Origin: Oscheius tipulae
Taxonomy: Eukaryota > Nematoda > Chromadorea > Rhabditida > Rhabditidae
Assembly (NCBI GenBank): GCA_037178975.1
Contig: JASJZH010000006.1
Coordinates: 3,100,001 to 3,164,000 of the forward strand
Reading direction: 5' to 3'
DNA: 64,000 nt
Part shown: one piece after another, positions 37,472 to 49,239 of the stretch
Layout of the letters: each line of letters begins with the position of its first letter
Position numbering within the stretch: position 1 is the first letter of the stretch
Translations under genes and position numbers: made by a program
The notes under the pieces: model-generated
Database searches by the model: none
What the model was told of the DNA's origin: nothing
Seen by the model: only the letters and a program-made list of their open reading frames with translations

Positions 37472-38743
37472 CAAAACATCATATTGACTATGACTTTAAA
37501 AATGTTCCGGTTTGGAGTCATGACTTTTGACGAAGAGAGTAGTTATAACCATTGGCCCGTGCTACACAATATCGATTCAAGGAAATCAAGTAAAGCGTGG
37601 GCGGCATGTTCACAAGTTGAAACCTGTGGAGAAATACTGAGTACTTATGTAAAAGCGGTACATACTTTCTAGAAAATATAGAACATTGTCAGATTTTGAG
37701 TACCCCAAGCATAACACAGTTGTGCAGTACGCCGGTTCTTATTACGAGAAGACCATTGGTTTCAAATGGAACAGTGTAACAATCTCATAAGAAGATAAAC
37801 AAAAATAACGAAAGGACTGACTAAACGCAACACGTGGAGGACTGTCAGAAGGACCAAATCAGTTTATAATCAAAAGTTCAAACTGCGCGATGAACGATCA
37901 TGGACTGTTATTAGGATTGTTGATGGAAGCCTTCTTCACCGATAGGGGTGCACCAACCACTAGAGAAATGATAATTCTTATCGACTCGATGCCAAAAAGA
38001 CTAGGAACTCTATAAGGAAACCGTTGACTTGGCGCTTTGATTTTATAACACATCTTTGCAGGTGCCTTCTAGAGTACTAGGTAAGACTTATAAAGTTAGT
38101 TTGGTAGGCTGTTTGTTAGGCAAAATGGATACAACAGCCTCTTCTGCTTATGGAAATAGTACAAATTATTTCATGCTAGCCCCCGCTTCACTTTCTCACA
38201 AAACGTAGTTTAATCTCGTAAGCACATTCGTACTACAAGGGAGATTCTCACAGAAGTTCCTTCTCTGACCTCATCAGACACCTAATAGCAGCATGAGCGT
38301 TTTAACCTTTCCGAAATTTTCACTACCCTCTTCATAAGTTCGTTTAATCACGCTTCAGAACTCTGAACAGCACTATTATCTCAAATTAATCTTCCTGTGT
38401 AATTATTCAGAATCTAAATTGTTCTTCAAAGTACTATCTGTTCAAGAAGCGCTACTCAATCTCTTACTTACATTTGCACAATAACAGTTGAAGTCGGGAC
38501 TTTGAAAGCCTTCGATAGCGGCTTCAATTTCCAGGACCACCCGTATTGTAGCACTCAGTCCTAATTGGCTAGACCTAAAAAGCTTAGATTGCCAGCTGAA
38601 GGAAGGCTCAAATTACTGCGTGATGTCAGTAGGCTCCTTAGAATCTATATAATGGTCACCTTTCTCTACCCTTTGTTATTTCTTGACATCCTATCTCATC
38701 TTGCCCAGTCTGTCTTCAATCACATTATTTTCAGAAGCTCTAA
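37472..38743. other. Intergenic; no supportable gene
   Basis: No frame with coding character. The last 200 bases before 38744 are T-rich and probably the promoter and leader of the first cysteine-rich peptide gene. Confidence 0.35.
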
Positions 38744-38965
38744 ATGATTTTCCCTGTTCTCATCCTGTTCGTTCTCATAGCTAGTAAGTTGAAATTGCAA
38801 TTGTAACTATTCTGTACAGGTCCTGCAGAGTCAGGATTCTTCAAACGATGGGTAGAAGATGATGGAATCCTACTTTCGGACGATGGAACTACTAACTGTT
38901 TCTGCTGTAGAGCCTTCGTTTGTCGCCATCAAAAGTGTCCATGCTCGATATATAAAGCACTGTGA
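38744..38965 (+). CDS. Tiny secreted cysteine-rich peptide, copy 1
   Basis: Two exons fit in phase: 38744-38783 and 38820-38965 (186 bases, 61 residues). Residues 1 to about 17 (MIFPVLILFVLIASPAE) form a signal peptide. A short acidic region, DDGILLSDDGTTN, follows. The C-terminus is a compact six-cysteine module, CFCCRAFVCRHQKCPCS (pattern CxCC-x4-C-x4-CxC), ending YKAL. The intron splits the codon at the end of the signal peptide. The second copy at 40188 has the same exon layout. I do not recognise the family. Secreted peptides of this type can be toxins, antimicrobials, cuticle cross-linkers or ligands, and nothing here decides among them. Confidence 0.8.
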
Positions 38966-40187
38966 CCCAAAGCGCCCATCTATAAATTGTTGCCACCTTT
39001 CTAGCACGAAATATGTTTCCCGCAAAACCAGACATACTGTTTTAGGGGTGTTCTTTACAAAGTGATTAGAGCGGAGGCGCCAGCACTGACAAGAAGGTCC
39101 CAAGTTCGTTCCCCGCTCGGCTCCACTAAGGCTTCCATCCTATCGTAGGTCGGTAATTTGGTAGTAGCTTGCTACGGAGTAAAGGCGTTCCGGTGAAAGG
39201 TTGGGCAACTCAGAACGTAAACGCCTCACAGAATCTGGTCTCACAGATTCATTTCTCACACAGGAGAAGCTTGTCTATCTGAGCATTCTTCTGAATTGCT
39301 AAAAATTCTACTTTTATTTTTTTACTTACGGAGTGATACTTGGCATTGCTTCTGTTGCTGGCGCCGTTCGAAGGTTCGACAGCTGACATAATAGAAGATC
39401 GTCTACGACGCCTATGGTATCAGATCGGCTAAGGTTATGGCAAGAGATTTAAGCTTCTGGCTGAGCGAGAGCGGCAACGAGAATCGCTCGTCGCGAGGTG
39501 TCGAATGTACTTGACTAAAAAGGAAGGCCAACACTAAAAAGGAAGGACAACAGAAATGCCGCGTCAATGTTCTTCTCTGGTTAGGAACTTGGCCAAACAT
39601 TTTATTCAGTTGAAATGGTTAGTCTGCCATGAAACAAGGTGGTTTCGTCACTATTCCATATTTAGATAAATATTTTAACCTAGCAGTTGTACAACAAGCT
39701 CGTCAATCATTGTTTGTGCTAGAGCCGCTTCTAATTGTGCATTCGTCATGAGCTAAAGATGAAGATAGAGATATAGCGTCATTGATGTGTCGTTTGTAAT
39801 ATCGGTTCCCTGAGGGGTCATCTGCTCCCAATCTTGTTTCCTCTCACAAGCGCGGATTAGGTAAAGAGGTTTCTGATCGCGCCAACAAAACAGACGCCTA
39901 CACTCTAATTCTGATGTTTAGTAGAGCCGAGATGTCAGTTTTTGATTTCAATTAAAGTCTGTCACATGCTCGAGGGCGCATTGAGCTTGGGTATGTGAAA
40001 GATTCCAATTATTTCGACATTTTCATGGCACCCACCACCACCTTCTAAAAATGCTGCTCTCACGGCAAAGATCGCACTCTTTTCAGACTAGGGCCCTCTG
40101 ATTGCAATTGCTGTGGCGTGTATTGCAATTAAAATTTCTGTCGTCTTGTCCCAGAGTTAGTTAATAACCCGTCATTCGACTAGCATC
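38966..40187. other. Spacer between the two peptide genes
   Basis: No gene seen. Bases 39065-39130 contain an imperfect B-box-like stretch (AAGTTCGTTCCCC) but no foldable tRNA. A short direct repeat, actaaaaaggaagg, occurs twice near 39514-39548. Confidence 0.35.
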
Positions 40188-40511
40188 ATGCTTCGGCTCC
40201 TTGTCCTCTTCGTCTTCGCTACAATCATGACAGGTGAGAGTCTAACCTCAAACTCTTAGCTCCAGTACTTTATAATTGCAACATTAAACAATTTGCTGCT
40301 AGTTGAAAGAAAATATAACAACATGAAGGCAAAGACTACTATTCTACTTTCAGATCCGTGCGAGAGCTCCCTTCTACCACCTGGCCGGTCATTCAGCAAA
40401 GGAGTCTTCACCTCAGAGTCGGAAGATGATGCCTCTAAAATCTGCTTCTGTTGCCGAGCATTTGTCTGTCATCACCAGTTATGTCCATGCTCGAAATTCA
40501 TAGCATTATAA
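40188..40511 (+). CDS. Tiny secreted cysteine-rich peptide, copy 2
   Basis: Two exons fit in phase: 40188-40233 and 40354-40511 (204 bases, 67 residues). The signal peptide is MLRLLVLFVFATIMT. An acidic linker (FTSESEDDASK) precedes the module CFCCRAFVCHHQLCPCS and the end FIAL. It matches copy 1 in exon structure, intron phase, acidic linker, cysteine spacing and the final AL, while the linker and signal sequences differ. An extra Cys follows the signal peptide (DPCESS). This is a tandem duplicate under stronger constraint in the C-terminal module than elsewhere. Function unknown. Confidence 0.82.
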
Positions 40512-40754
40512 CATGTGCTCTTGAAATGAATATTGCAAACGTAGTCTTTATAAACTAACAAACATACTGAACACCAATGATAATACTTTTGCTGTACTGT
40601 GCATAAGCAACCTTCACAAAGTTGGGAATACGCGGTACCGACATGAGGAGAACATAAAAATATCCTGAGAATGTACAATTAACTCTATGGCGTAGTTGAT
40701 TCTGGCTGACACGTGTTTTGGGAAAGAACTTGGGTCTGTGGTGGAGCAACGGGG

Positions 40755-41724
40755 TTAGGCAGTGTGGAGGGATCTCATGGATACCGGGGGAGCATCCGTC
40801 GACACGGGATGATGAGGCTGGTTGAGAAACGGGAACCGCTTTGCTAGCACGCTGTTGATCTCCTCGCGATATAAACAATACGAGCCAGCTGCATAAAGAA
40901 GAAATCCACCAACAACAAAACCATAAAATCCAAGGCCGAAAGACTCCTAGAACGTTGTAGATCTCTTAGAAGAAAGACTTACATCGTAGCCTGGCGGGAT
41001 GTATCTCATGGTGCTCGTGATGAACAAGAGGCAGACCAGCAATAACAGGAAAACGATAACGAACAGGACTGCTAAAAACAAATTTGGTCAAATAGAGGCA
41101 GGCTTTACCTCCGACTGCCAATAAGTGCACAAAGATTTTAGCTTTTTTCTTTGCTATTCTTTCGACCTTTTCATTGCAGCAGCAGGCAATGCTGAAGACG
41201 AGACAGATGAAGGGCACGATAATCAGACATCTGGCGATATACATCGAAATGTACATGACTGAGTTTGAGTGTTATAAACTGTATTTAAAAAGCCTACTAA
41301 AAGGAGGAGCAACAATGATATCGAAGGGCGCAGGAAATGGATCCCTAGGTGCTTCCCAAGGCGTACATTTAATAGTTTCTGCCGTTGTGTTTCGCAAACA
41401 ATCATCATTCAGTCCTCTCTTAAGTAGTCAATGTGAAAAGTCATAGAAAACGACTAACCTGGAACTCGATGCTGTTTGCTGGGTCTCTGACGATAAGCCA
41501 CGCGTTATTTTTGTAGAAGAAGGGAAGGACCACGCAGGCTATCAGATACCACATGGAGGTGCACACATACCCGCATAGCCGAGTCGGTGGACCCGAGTCC
41601 TCCATATCCTGTAATGTTTATATGATTAATTGGACATAAAAGTTGCTTGATAGGGAAAACTAAGGTCAAGCACACAAGAATGGCTCACCGGTGGATCGTC
41701 GTCTATACGAGATACGCTCGTCAT
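40755..41724 (-). CDS. Divergent claudin-like four-helix protein D
   Basis: Six exons fit in phase: 41689-41724, 41459-41608, 41298-41418, 41109-41258, 40983-41071 and 40755-40946 (738 bases, 245 residues). A cytoplasmic start (MTSVSRIDDDPPDMEDSG) leads to helix 1 (VCTSMWYLIACVVLPFF). Then comes a loop with NNAW, GLNDDC and a second Cys (KCTPWEAP), which keeps the W-GL..C-C-W order of the copies at 18.8-22.4 kb. Helix 2 runs MYIARCLIIVPFICLVFSIA, followed by CCCNEKVERIAKKKAK, helix 3 (VLFVIVFLLLLVCLLFIT) and helix 4 (FGLGFYGFVVGGFLLYAAGS). The tail is longer than in the Clc-like cluster and ends in a Pro-rich stretch. Junction or signalling roles are both known for claudin relatives. Confidence 0.78.
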
Positions 41725-42927
41725 GCTGTAACTTGCTAATTGCATATAAAAGCCGTCAATCTTAGCGCTTCAAGTTCGCAAACTGGCAAGATCAATAGGG
41801 CAGAGAAGAATCTCAATGAGGCGCTTCGACTAAACAATGGCCGAATTTCTCTCTCGAGCTTGTACAGCTCTTATCTCTTTTGTTCCTAGTTGTTTAACGC
41901 GCGTTTAAGAAGAGCATTGTTTTAAAGATTTGAAACAAAGTGTTGAATAAGACTGAGAAAAGCAATTGATAAGATTTATCAGTAACAAAGTATCGATAAC
42001 CGTGAGATGCGAGAGACGAACGGCCAAACAAACTTGCTTCCGTGCAAAGGAGAGCTTACTTTTGGAACGCGAAAAATAAACAAAGTGCAGCAAGAGCTAG
42101 ATCATATTCGGGTCACGGTTTTCGTAAGATTTTGTGAGTATAAGTGAGTAAGCAGGGGGTAGAGGGAGTGCTAGATAGGTGATTAATGAAGTTGTACAAA
42201 AACTGGTTGAATAAGTCACCTTATTTCACAAGGGATATTCGACCTTGGCGACTATTGGGTCGACAAGGTCGTTATTTGATTACCACGGGAGAGCTGTGTG
42301 CAAAAAGAGCGAGTGACTTCAAGAGAACATATCCTGGCAGCCGTCTGTGAGGAAAAATTATGCGCAGTCATATACAATACGTTTGGCGGCCAGTCACCGA
42401 TCAATTCTTAGAGGACATTGTTTGCGCGCGTAGTCAAGTTCTCCCCTCGAACTAATAACGAGCCTCTGTTCGTCGGTCTGCCACAGGTGCATCTGTGTCC
42501 GTGGAACATGGATTCGTAGCTGAGAGATAAACAGGGTTCTTGCTTAAACGAGACACTCCCAGTTACCAAGGAGACGGGCGTTTAAGCGCAAGCATATAAT
42601 GTCAGTGCAAGATCATTGCCCTCATTAAAGGACCTAAAAGAGAGCGCAACATAGGAAGTAGAACGATTTTTCGGCCATTCCATTACCAGACGTCTTAGTA
42701 GTGCTATAATGAAAGGGTGCTCGATTTGGGTGCTAACCTAATGTGAGGCGCCAACATGGCCTCAATGTCGTAATCAATTCGACATGAATAAGACATTCTG
42801 GCCAGATTCTGGAGACTCTAAAGTGACCCAGCACTTACACTTGCCTGAAGTCGACAAGATTGCTCTATTCATTTCATTTAGGCTGTTGGTATAAATGCAA
42901 TTTGTTTGATTAACTTTTCATTAAAGT
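41725..42927. other. Intergenic; no supportable gene
   Basis: No coding signal on either strand. It separates claudin-like genes D and E, both on the minus strand, and holds the 5' region of gene D. Confidence 0.35.
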
Positions 42928-43769
42928 CTAGCCTTGCTCTGTTTCTTCTTCGTCTGTCTTGTGAATCAGTTTAATGTCTCTATTTGGTAGAACAGCCGTG
43001 TATATGTGTTCTTTTCTATATCTCCAGTAGCTTATAAGGATCAGCACAGACCCAGTCAAATTGAAGCATAAACTTGTGAAGAGTAACCATCTTCCCACAC
43101 CGAATTCAACCTAAAATACTTGCAGAAAGCTCAAAAATGTGTCAAACCGCTGGTCGATGGCCAACAATAACTTCACTTAAACTCAGCCAAATCTCAGCGA
43201 AACTGAATGCTGAATTGTTCTCTTGAAAGTGTACAAAGAAAACTTGCCGCAAACTGCTGAACAAAGAGTGGTAGCTATACAAAATACCTTTTGCATTTTC
43301 CACTCAACATTTACAAACGATAACATGATACCAGCCAGGCATGAGATAATCACGGAAAGCACTGAATAGCGACCGTATTCTTCTGGTTTCTGACCTGAAC
43401 TGATATTTAGAAAAAGTTTGACATTGGTTACCTGGAAAGATGTCTGTCTGTAGACCGATACTTATCATGTGAATTGAAACACTTAGCTCGTGCCAAAGGT
43501 CGCAATGAAGAAGTTCATTGTTCATGTAGATGCATCTGTCAGATAATCCGATCTAGTCAAGAATTTTGATACATCGCAATCGAACTCACCTCAAGAGAAC
43601 AATTCCTCCACTCTTTGTTCTTGTAATCCATGTTTATCACACATTCTGTATCTGCATAAAGCCATTTTGTGTTATAGATCGCTGTAAAAACGAATATCAC
43701 CGAGAGAAGATGACACAAAAGTAGTGTGGATAAAATGAAACGGTCTTCCCATGTTTTCCAGACTCGCAT
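42928..43769 (-). CDS. Divergent claudin-like membrane protein E
   Basis: Four exons fit in phase: 43590-43769, 43432-43552, 43288-43394 and 42928-43110 (591 bases, 196 residues). Helix 1 is LSTLLLCHLLSVIFVFTAIY. The first loop has NTKWLY, GLSDRC and HCDLWHEL, again W-GL..C-C..W. Further helices are YSVLSVIISCLAGIMLSFVN and WLLFTSLCFNLTGSVLILIS. The tail (YRKEHIYTAVLPNRD then DEEETEQG) is charged. Helix 2 is weak in this model (SVSIHMISIGLQ), so a piece may be missing. A possible cassette exon near 43275 (QFAASFLCTLSREQ) would shift frame and was not used. The start may lie further upstream. Confidence 0.65.
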
Positions 43770-43924
43770 GTTGTCTTCTTTGGTCAAACAGCAGCAGGTG
43801 TTAAACGAGAAGTCTCTTAGCCGACAGATAATCGATAAAAATCGCCAATGGTTGAAGGATTGCCTGCCATCTCAACACGAAGAACAAGTTTATTAGGTTA
43901 TTTTATTGTTAGCGGATCTTTGGT

Positions 43925-44306
43925 CTACAGATTTGGAATCTCTGGGATTTCCACGTAGGTTGGGACAGAGTAGATGGTATAGCCAGACTGGATGCCGAGT
44001 TCGAAGAGTTTTATGTTGTCCTCTAAGTGACGTACTGAAAGCACAATGCATACACATTGTTTACAAACCTCCGAACACAATCCACTGGATATCTGAGGGG
44101 ATGTTAGTAGCGGCCTCGATTGATTTTTTCACCTGAAATCATCCATGTCCAATCGAATAGTCGACTCTTGACCTGCGAAGCAGTTGCATCGTCGGAGACC
44201 TCAATCGGAATGGTGTGTCCGGCAAACTCTCTCGTCTTGTTGTACACAATAGCGTTGAGTTTCCTTCAAACAGGAGATAAGTTATGAACAACGACAAAAG
44301 GTACAT
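43925..44306 (-). CDS. Stand-alone ubiquitin-like protein with split start codon
   Basis: The frame is 44305-44306 (AT), 44173-44263, 44069-44132 and 43925-44034 (267 bases, 88 residues). The protein MKLNAIVYNKTREFAGHTIP, IEVSDDATASQVKKSIEAAT, NIPSDIQWIVFG, LEDNIKLFELGIQSGYTIYS has the ubiquitin fold pattern: two beta strands, the A..V...IE helix, an IP...Q..VFGG-like strand, the L.D...L.ELGI turn and a final strand. It resembles the ubiquitin-like heads of parkin-type and scaffold proteins. It lacks a C-terminal Gly-Gly, so it should not be conjugated. It ends PTYVEIPEIPNL. No other domain follows before the stop, so it is either a free ubiquitin-like binder or the reduced head of a larger ancestor. 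Confidence 0.65.
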
Positions 44307-44533
44307 TTGTGCTGCAGATGTCGACACTGTCGATGAAATAGCAACAATTCTTCTCTAGTTATACAAGCCAGCTGTCTCAATTGCCCCAATTGTCGGCTCA
44401 GTGCATCCAATTTCGGGCATCGTGATAGTGCCTCTTTGAAATTGATGTACATGAAGGCAAATGTTGGTATCAGAGAAAATACAAGTGCACGTCTTAGAGG
44501 AATATCTGATTTTGCAGAAATTCGATTTTTTTC
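44262..44533 (-). CDS. Upstream reading frame: small membrane/helical protein
   Basis: An exon at 44305-44533 is open in a frame different from the ubiquitin-like protein. It reads KSDIPLRRALVFSLIPTFAF, MYINFKEALSRCPKLDALSR, QLGQLRQLACITREELLLFH, HLQHK. This gives a likely transmembrane helix followed by a heptad-like helix rich in Leu. When the 41-base intron (44264-44304) is removed, the frame ends at once in TGA, and the ATG of the ubiquitin-like protein overlaps that stop (ATGA). If unspliced it would end CTFCRCS. The first coding exon was not found. Family unknown. Confidence 0.45.
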
Positions 44534-45130
44534 CTAAAAATAGCGTCGATAACTAATGTTATTATTGGTTTAGTCCATTGATATTGAGAAGACATCCTAA
44601 TTTGTTGCGTTTTTGTCTCTTATTACAAATTTAAACAGTTTTTCTTCAACCGGCAGCCCTTTAATAGCATTGGAGCAAACGGCAGAGAAAAATGGGTCCC
44701 GCACGGAAGCTTGGCCCTTAGCCACTATAGAGATAAAAGACCAACCAATCGAACTTTCGTTTCAAATTTGCCTATCCTATCAGGGGTCTCAGTTCCAAAA
44801 ATCTTTGTAGCCATTATTGGTTTTTGTGGTACTTCTGTGTGTTGCTGTGTAACGCTTCAGGTTTGCAGCATTCAGAGCTTTTCAGGATCTTCATCTTCCG
44901 CGTGTATATCCATGGTTAATATTGCCATCATACTGTTCTTTTGCAGAAGTAATTTAGCTGTTTGTGTGAAAATTCGATTTTAGCAATGTCATTTTATCAT
45001 AATAGCGCGTCAAACCGAAAATGACCGCGACCGAAAACCGAATAGCGATCATTGGACACGCTTTGGTTCCTGATTATTCGTTTGCTCTTTTTTCCACATA
45101 ATTGCGGCTCATTTCATTCTATTTTTCAGG
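44534..45130. other. Divergent spacer before V-ATPase subunit B
   Basis: Lies between the minus-strand ubiquitin-like transcription unit and the plus-strand V-ATPase gene, so it is probably a bidirectional promoter. The bases just before the V-ATPase ATG (atttttcaggatg) form a perfect splice acceptor, consistent with trans-splicing or an upstream non-coding exon. Confidence 0.4.
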
Positions 45131-46907
<1,777 letters not shown>

Positions 46908-47571
46908 GGATCTCCTTAGGGTGAAGCCTCCTTGCCAACCACATTGTGTTCCATTCACTTTTTATACCTTCCCTGTAACCTTTTGGAGAGTGACTGTCCC
47001 GGCAGTCCGATATAGATTCTATTATGTAGCCTAGCCAGTGTATAGTATGATTTCCATCAAAGTGTATGCAAGTGATACCGCGATCATTCCAACTTTTTAC
47101 TAGACCGTTGTCCCGTTTCATTGTAATTAAAATTTCTGGTTCTAGAGCAAATAAGACTTATTTTTTCAATGACCACTCGACAAAATGTATACCAGAGTGT
47201 TTTGACAGATTCCAGAGACCGAAGAAGGCAGACATCGTCAAACACTGTTTCAGCCAGAGAATCAGTCGTTCAAGTCCCTTGCACGCTCCCTACAGAACTC
47301 TGATTGATCTGATTTTATCGTTCCTGTCACATCAATGTTCAGTGCTAACCAGAATCGCTGATCTCCCAAAAAAAACTATCGCAGATGAGCATAACTGGTA
47401 AGCTTGAGATATCTTGGTAGGAACAAGTATAGTGAATATTGGCAGAAGACCTACTTGGTTAACTGTAGACTGCACAGGAGAACGGCATTGGGTCAAATAT
47501 TCTTCATAGTCTTCGTAAGTTAATAATAACAATCGCACGGCTCGTTAGCTATACAACATTTATTCTACCGT
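46908..47571. other. Convergent 3' region
   Basis: 3' UTRs of the V-ATPase gene (plus) and the ATP synthase g gene (minus) meet here. AATAAA-type sequence lies near 47151 on the plus strand, and the minus-strand gene has AATAAA just after its stop. No further gene seen. Confidence 0.4.
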
Positions 47572-48425
47572 CTAGAAAGAAGTCTTATCTTCAGGAACGT
47601 GCTCCTTGACCTTCTTATGAGTGGACTTTGAGACGAAGTCAGAAGGAACCTGGAAAACAGCAGTTAAGATAAAATGCGGTATGTACTGCTAGTCTTAATG
47701 ATCATACTGCGCCAGTATACAAACCCACCAACATTTTCATGTACGCTCCCTTTGTCTTTCTTCAAAATGGCGTGGCAGTTTGCTTTTTGGTTGTTCCTTA
47801 CTTCAGGTTTTCCGAAAAGTCCCTGTTAACTACTTCCCAAGGTTTTTATCTTGAAAAAACGGCGGTAGTACTAATTACCAGAAATATCTCAATCCCATGC
47901 GGCCAAAACGTTTTCTTGTAAGATATATTTTTCTCTTTAAAGTATATCCCTGAGCTTAGTAGTTCAAAACACAAGAGCGTAAATATATTGTCTAAAAACG
48001 CACCAAATAACCGAAGATGTAACGACGTCCAATCATTTCACCAATGAAGAACCAGAAAACAACCTCGAGAGCGACAGCGGTATAGACAAGTCCTTCCTGA
48101 AAAGGTCAACATTTTTTTGTGCAGATATGAAAGCAAATTCTCAAAGACAAAAGACATACCCTGACGGTGAGAGAAGTGTACTGCTTGTTGGTGATGAACT
48201 GGGTAACCTTCTTCCAGTCAGCCTTGACGGCGGGCCAGTCAGCGGTCCTGGGAGGGGCCAGCTCGTGCTTGGCAACAGCCTGAGCACGAAATTTAACAAA
48301 AATCGAACTGGAAAGTGTACCTTTAGGATGGCCAGACGACGAGGGAACTGGGCGGCCTGATGACGGTAAATGGCGCCCCAGAGGTTGGCCTGCTTCTCGA
48401 AGAAGTTCATCTTACGGGTCGCCAT
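47572..48425 (-). CDS. asg: Mitochondrial ATP synthase subunit g
   Basis: Four exons fit in phase: 48321-48425, 48160-48279, 48004-48096 and 47572-47649 (396 bases, 131 residues). Subunit g sits in the membrane part of F1Fo ATP synthase and helps dimerise it and shape cristae. The protein begins MATRKMNFFEKQANLWGAIY, continues ELAPPRTADWPAVKADWKKV and NKQYTSLTVREGLVYTAVAL, and has the single membrane helix with the conserved FWFFIGEMIGRRYIFGYL. It ends in a Lys/Glu-rich matrix tail. Codon usage is as strongly C-biased as in the V-ATPase gene, in contrast to the genes on either side. In C. elegans the family is asg-1/asg-2; which one this matches is not decided. Confidence 0.93.
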
Positions 48426-49239
48426 CTTACCCTCTGAAAAAGTTTCGTGCTCACTTTACCCTAGAAAAAAAGACAAGAGAGCAAAATAAAGTTTTTTGAA
48501 TTATCAGGAGCGTCTAAAGAATAGTTTTCAAGCCAGCTCTTAAATTACCATTCAGCATATTCTCGTGCACAAATTGGGAACCGAAAACCAGAAATAAACA
48601 ATGACAAGAGACAAAAATGGATTTAAATTATATTTGGTCGCTAGAAAACGAAGACCGCCCATAGGACCGTAGTGCAGCTTTTGCGTGCCGGGACCTGAGT
48701 CCTGTGGTCCACGTTTACCTAGCGTCCACGCGAAAAGGAATATTCGATGAAATCTGTCACCTTGAATAATAGAAAGTAGGTAAATTTTTATTTCTTAAGA
48801 GTAGCTTTATTATTCCAGAGGAACTGTTATCTAGCAAATAATTCCCAATTGGCAGGTATAATTTTGGCAATGGCAAACTAAAAGAGCTGCAGCACTATCT
48901 GAACTAAAAATTTGTTCAACAGACTCAAGTACTTATTAAGTCCAGATCCTAATAAAACCATAAATTCAACAAAGATCTTCTATCAAATGAAGAAAAACCG
49001 GAATTTGGGAGAGTTGAGGCTTTATGTGTTCTAGATGTACAGCTTGATCATGGCGCTTCCAAACTCACGAGGTGAAAGTTTTATATTAAAAAAAGTACCA
49101 AGCAGCGAATGTGAAAACAGACAAGGAAACTATGTACCTTTTCCGACAAGACATGTCATCTTCACTTAGGTCAGACGCGTTCAGCAATCGTCTAATTGAG
49201 CTCCCAGCTGAGGAATGCTCGTCCAGAAATCACATCTGC
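48426..49239. other. Divergent spacer; promoter region
   Basis: Between the minus-strand ATP synthase g gene and the plus-strand glutamate receptor gene. No gene seen. In-frame ATGs at 49111 and 49153 upstream of the chosen receptor start are open but would place the signal peptide internally. Confidence 0.4.

Noticed and set aside
39061-39140. tRNA or tRNA-derived SINE
   Set aside because: A B-box-like sequence is present, but no cloverleaf arms pair and no convincing A box or tail is seen.
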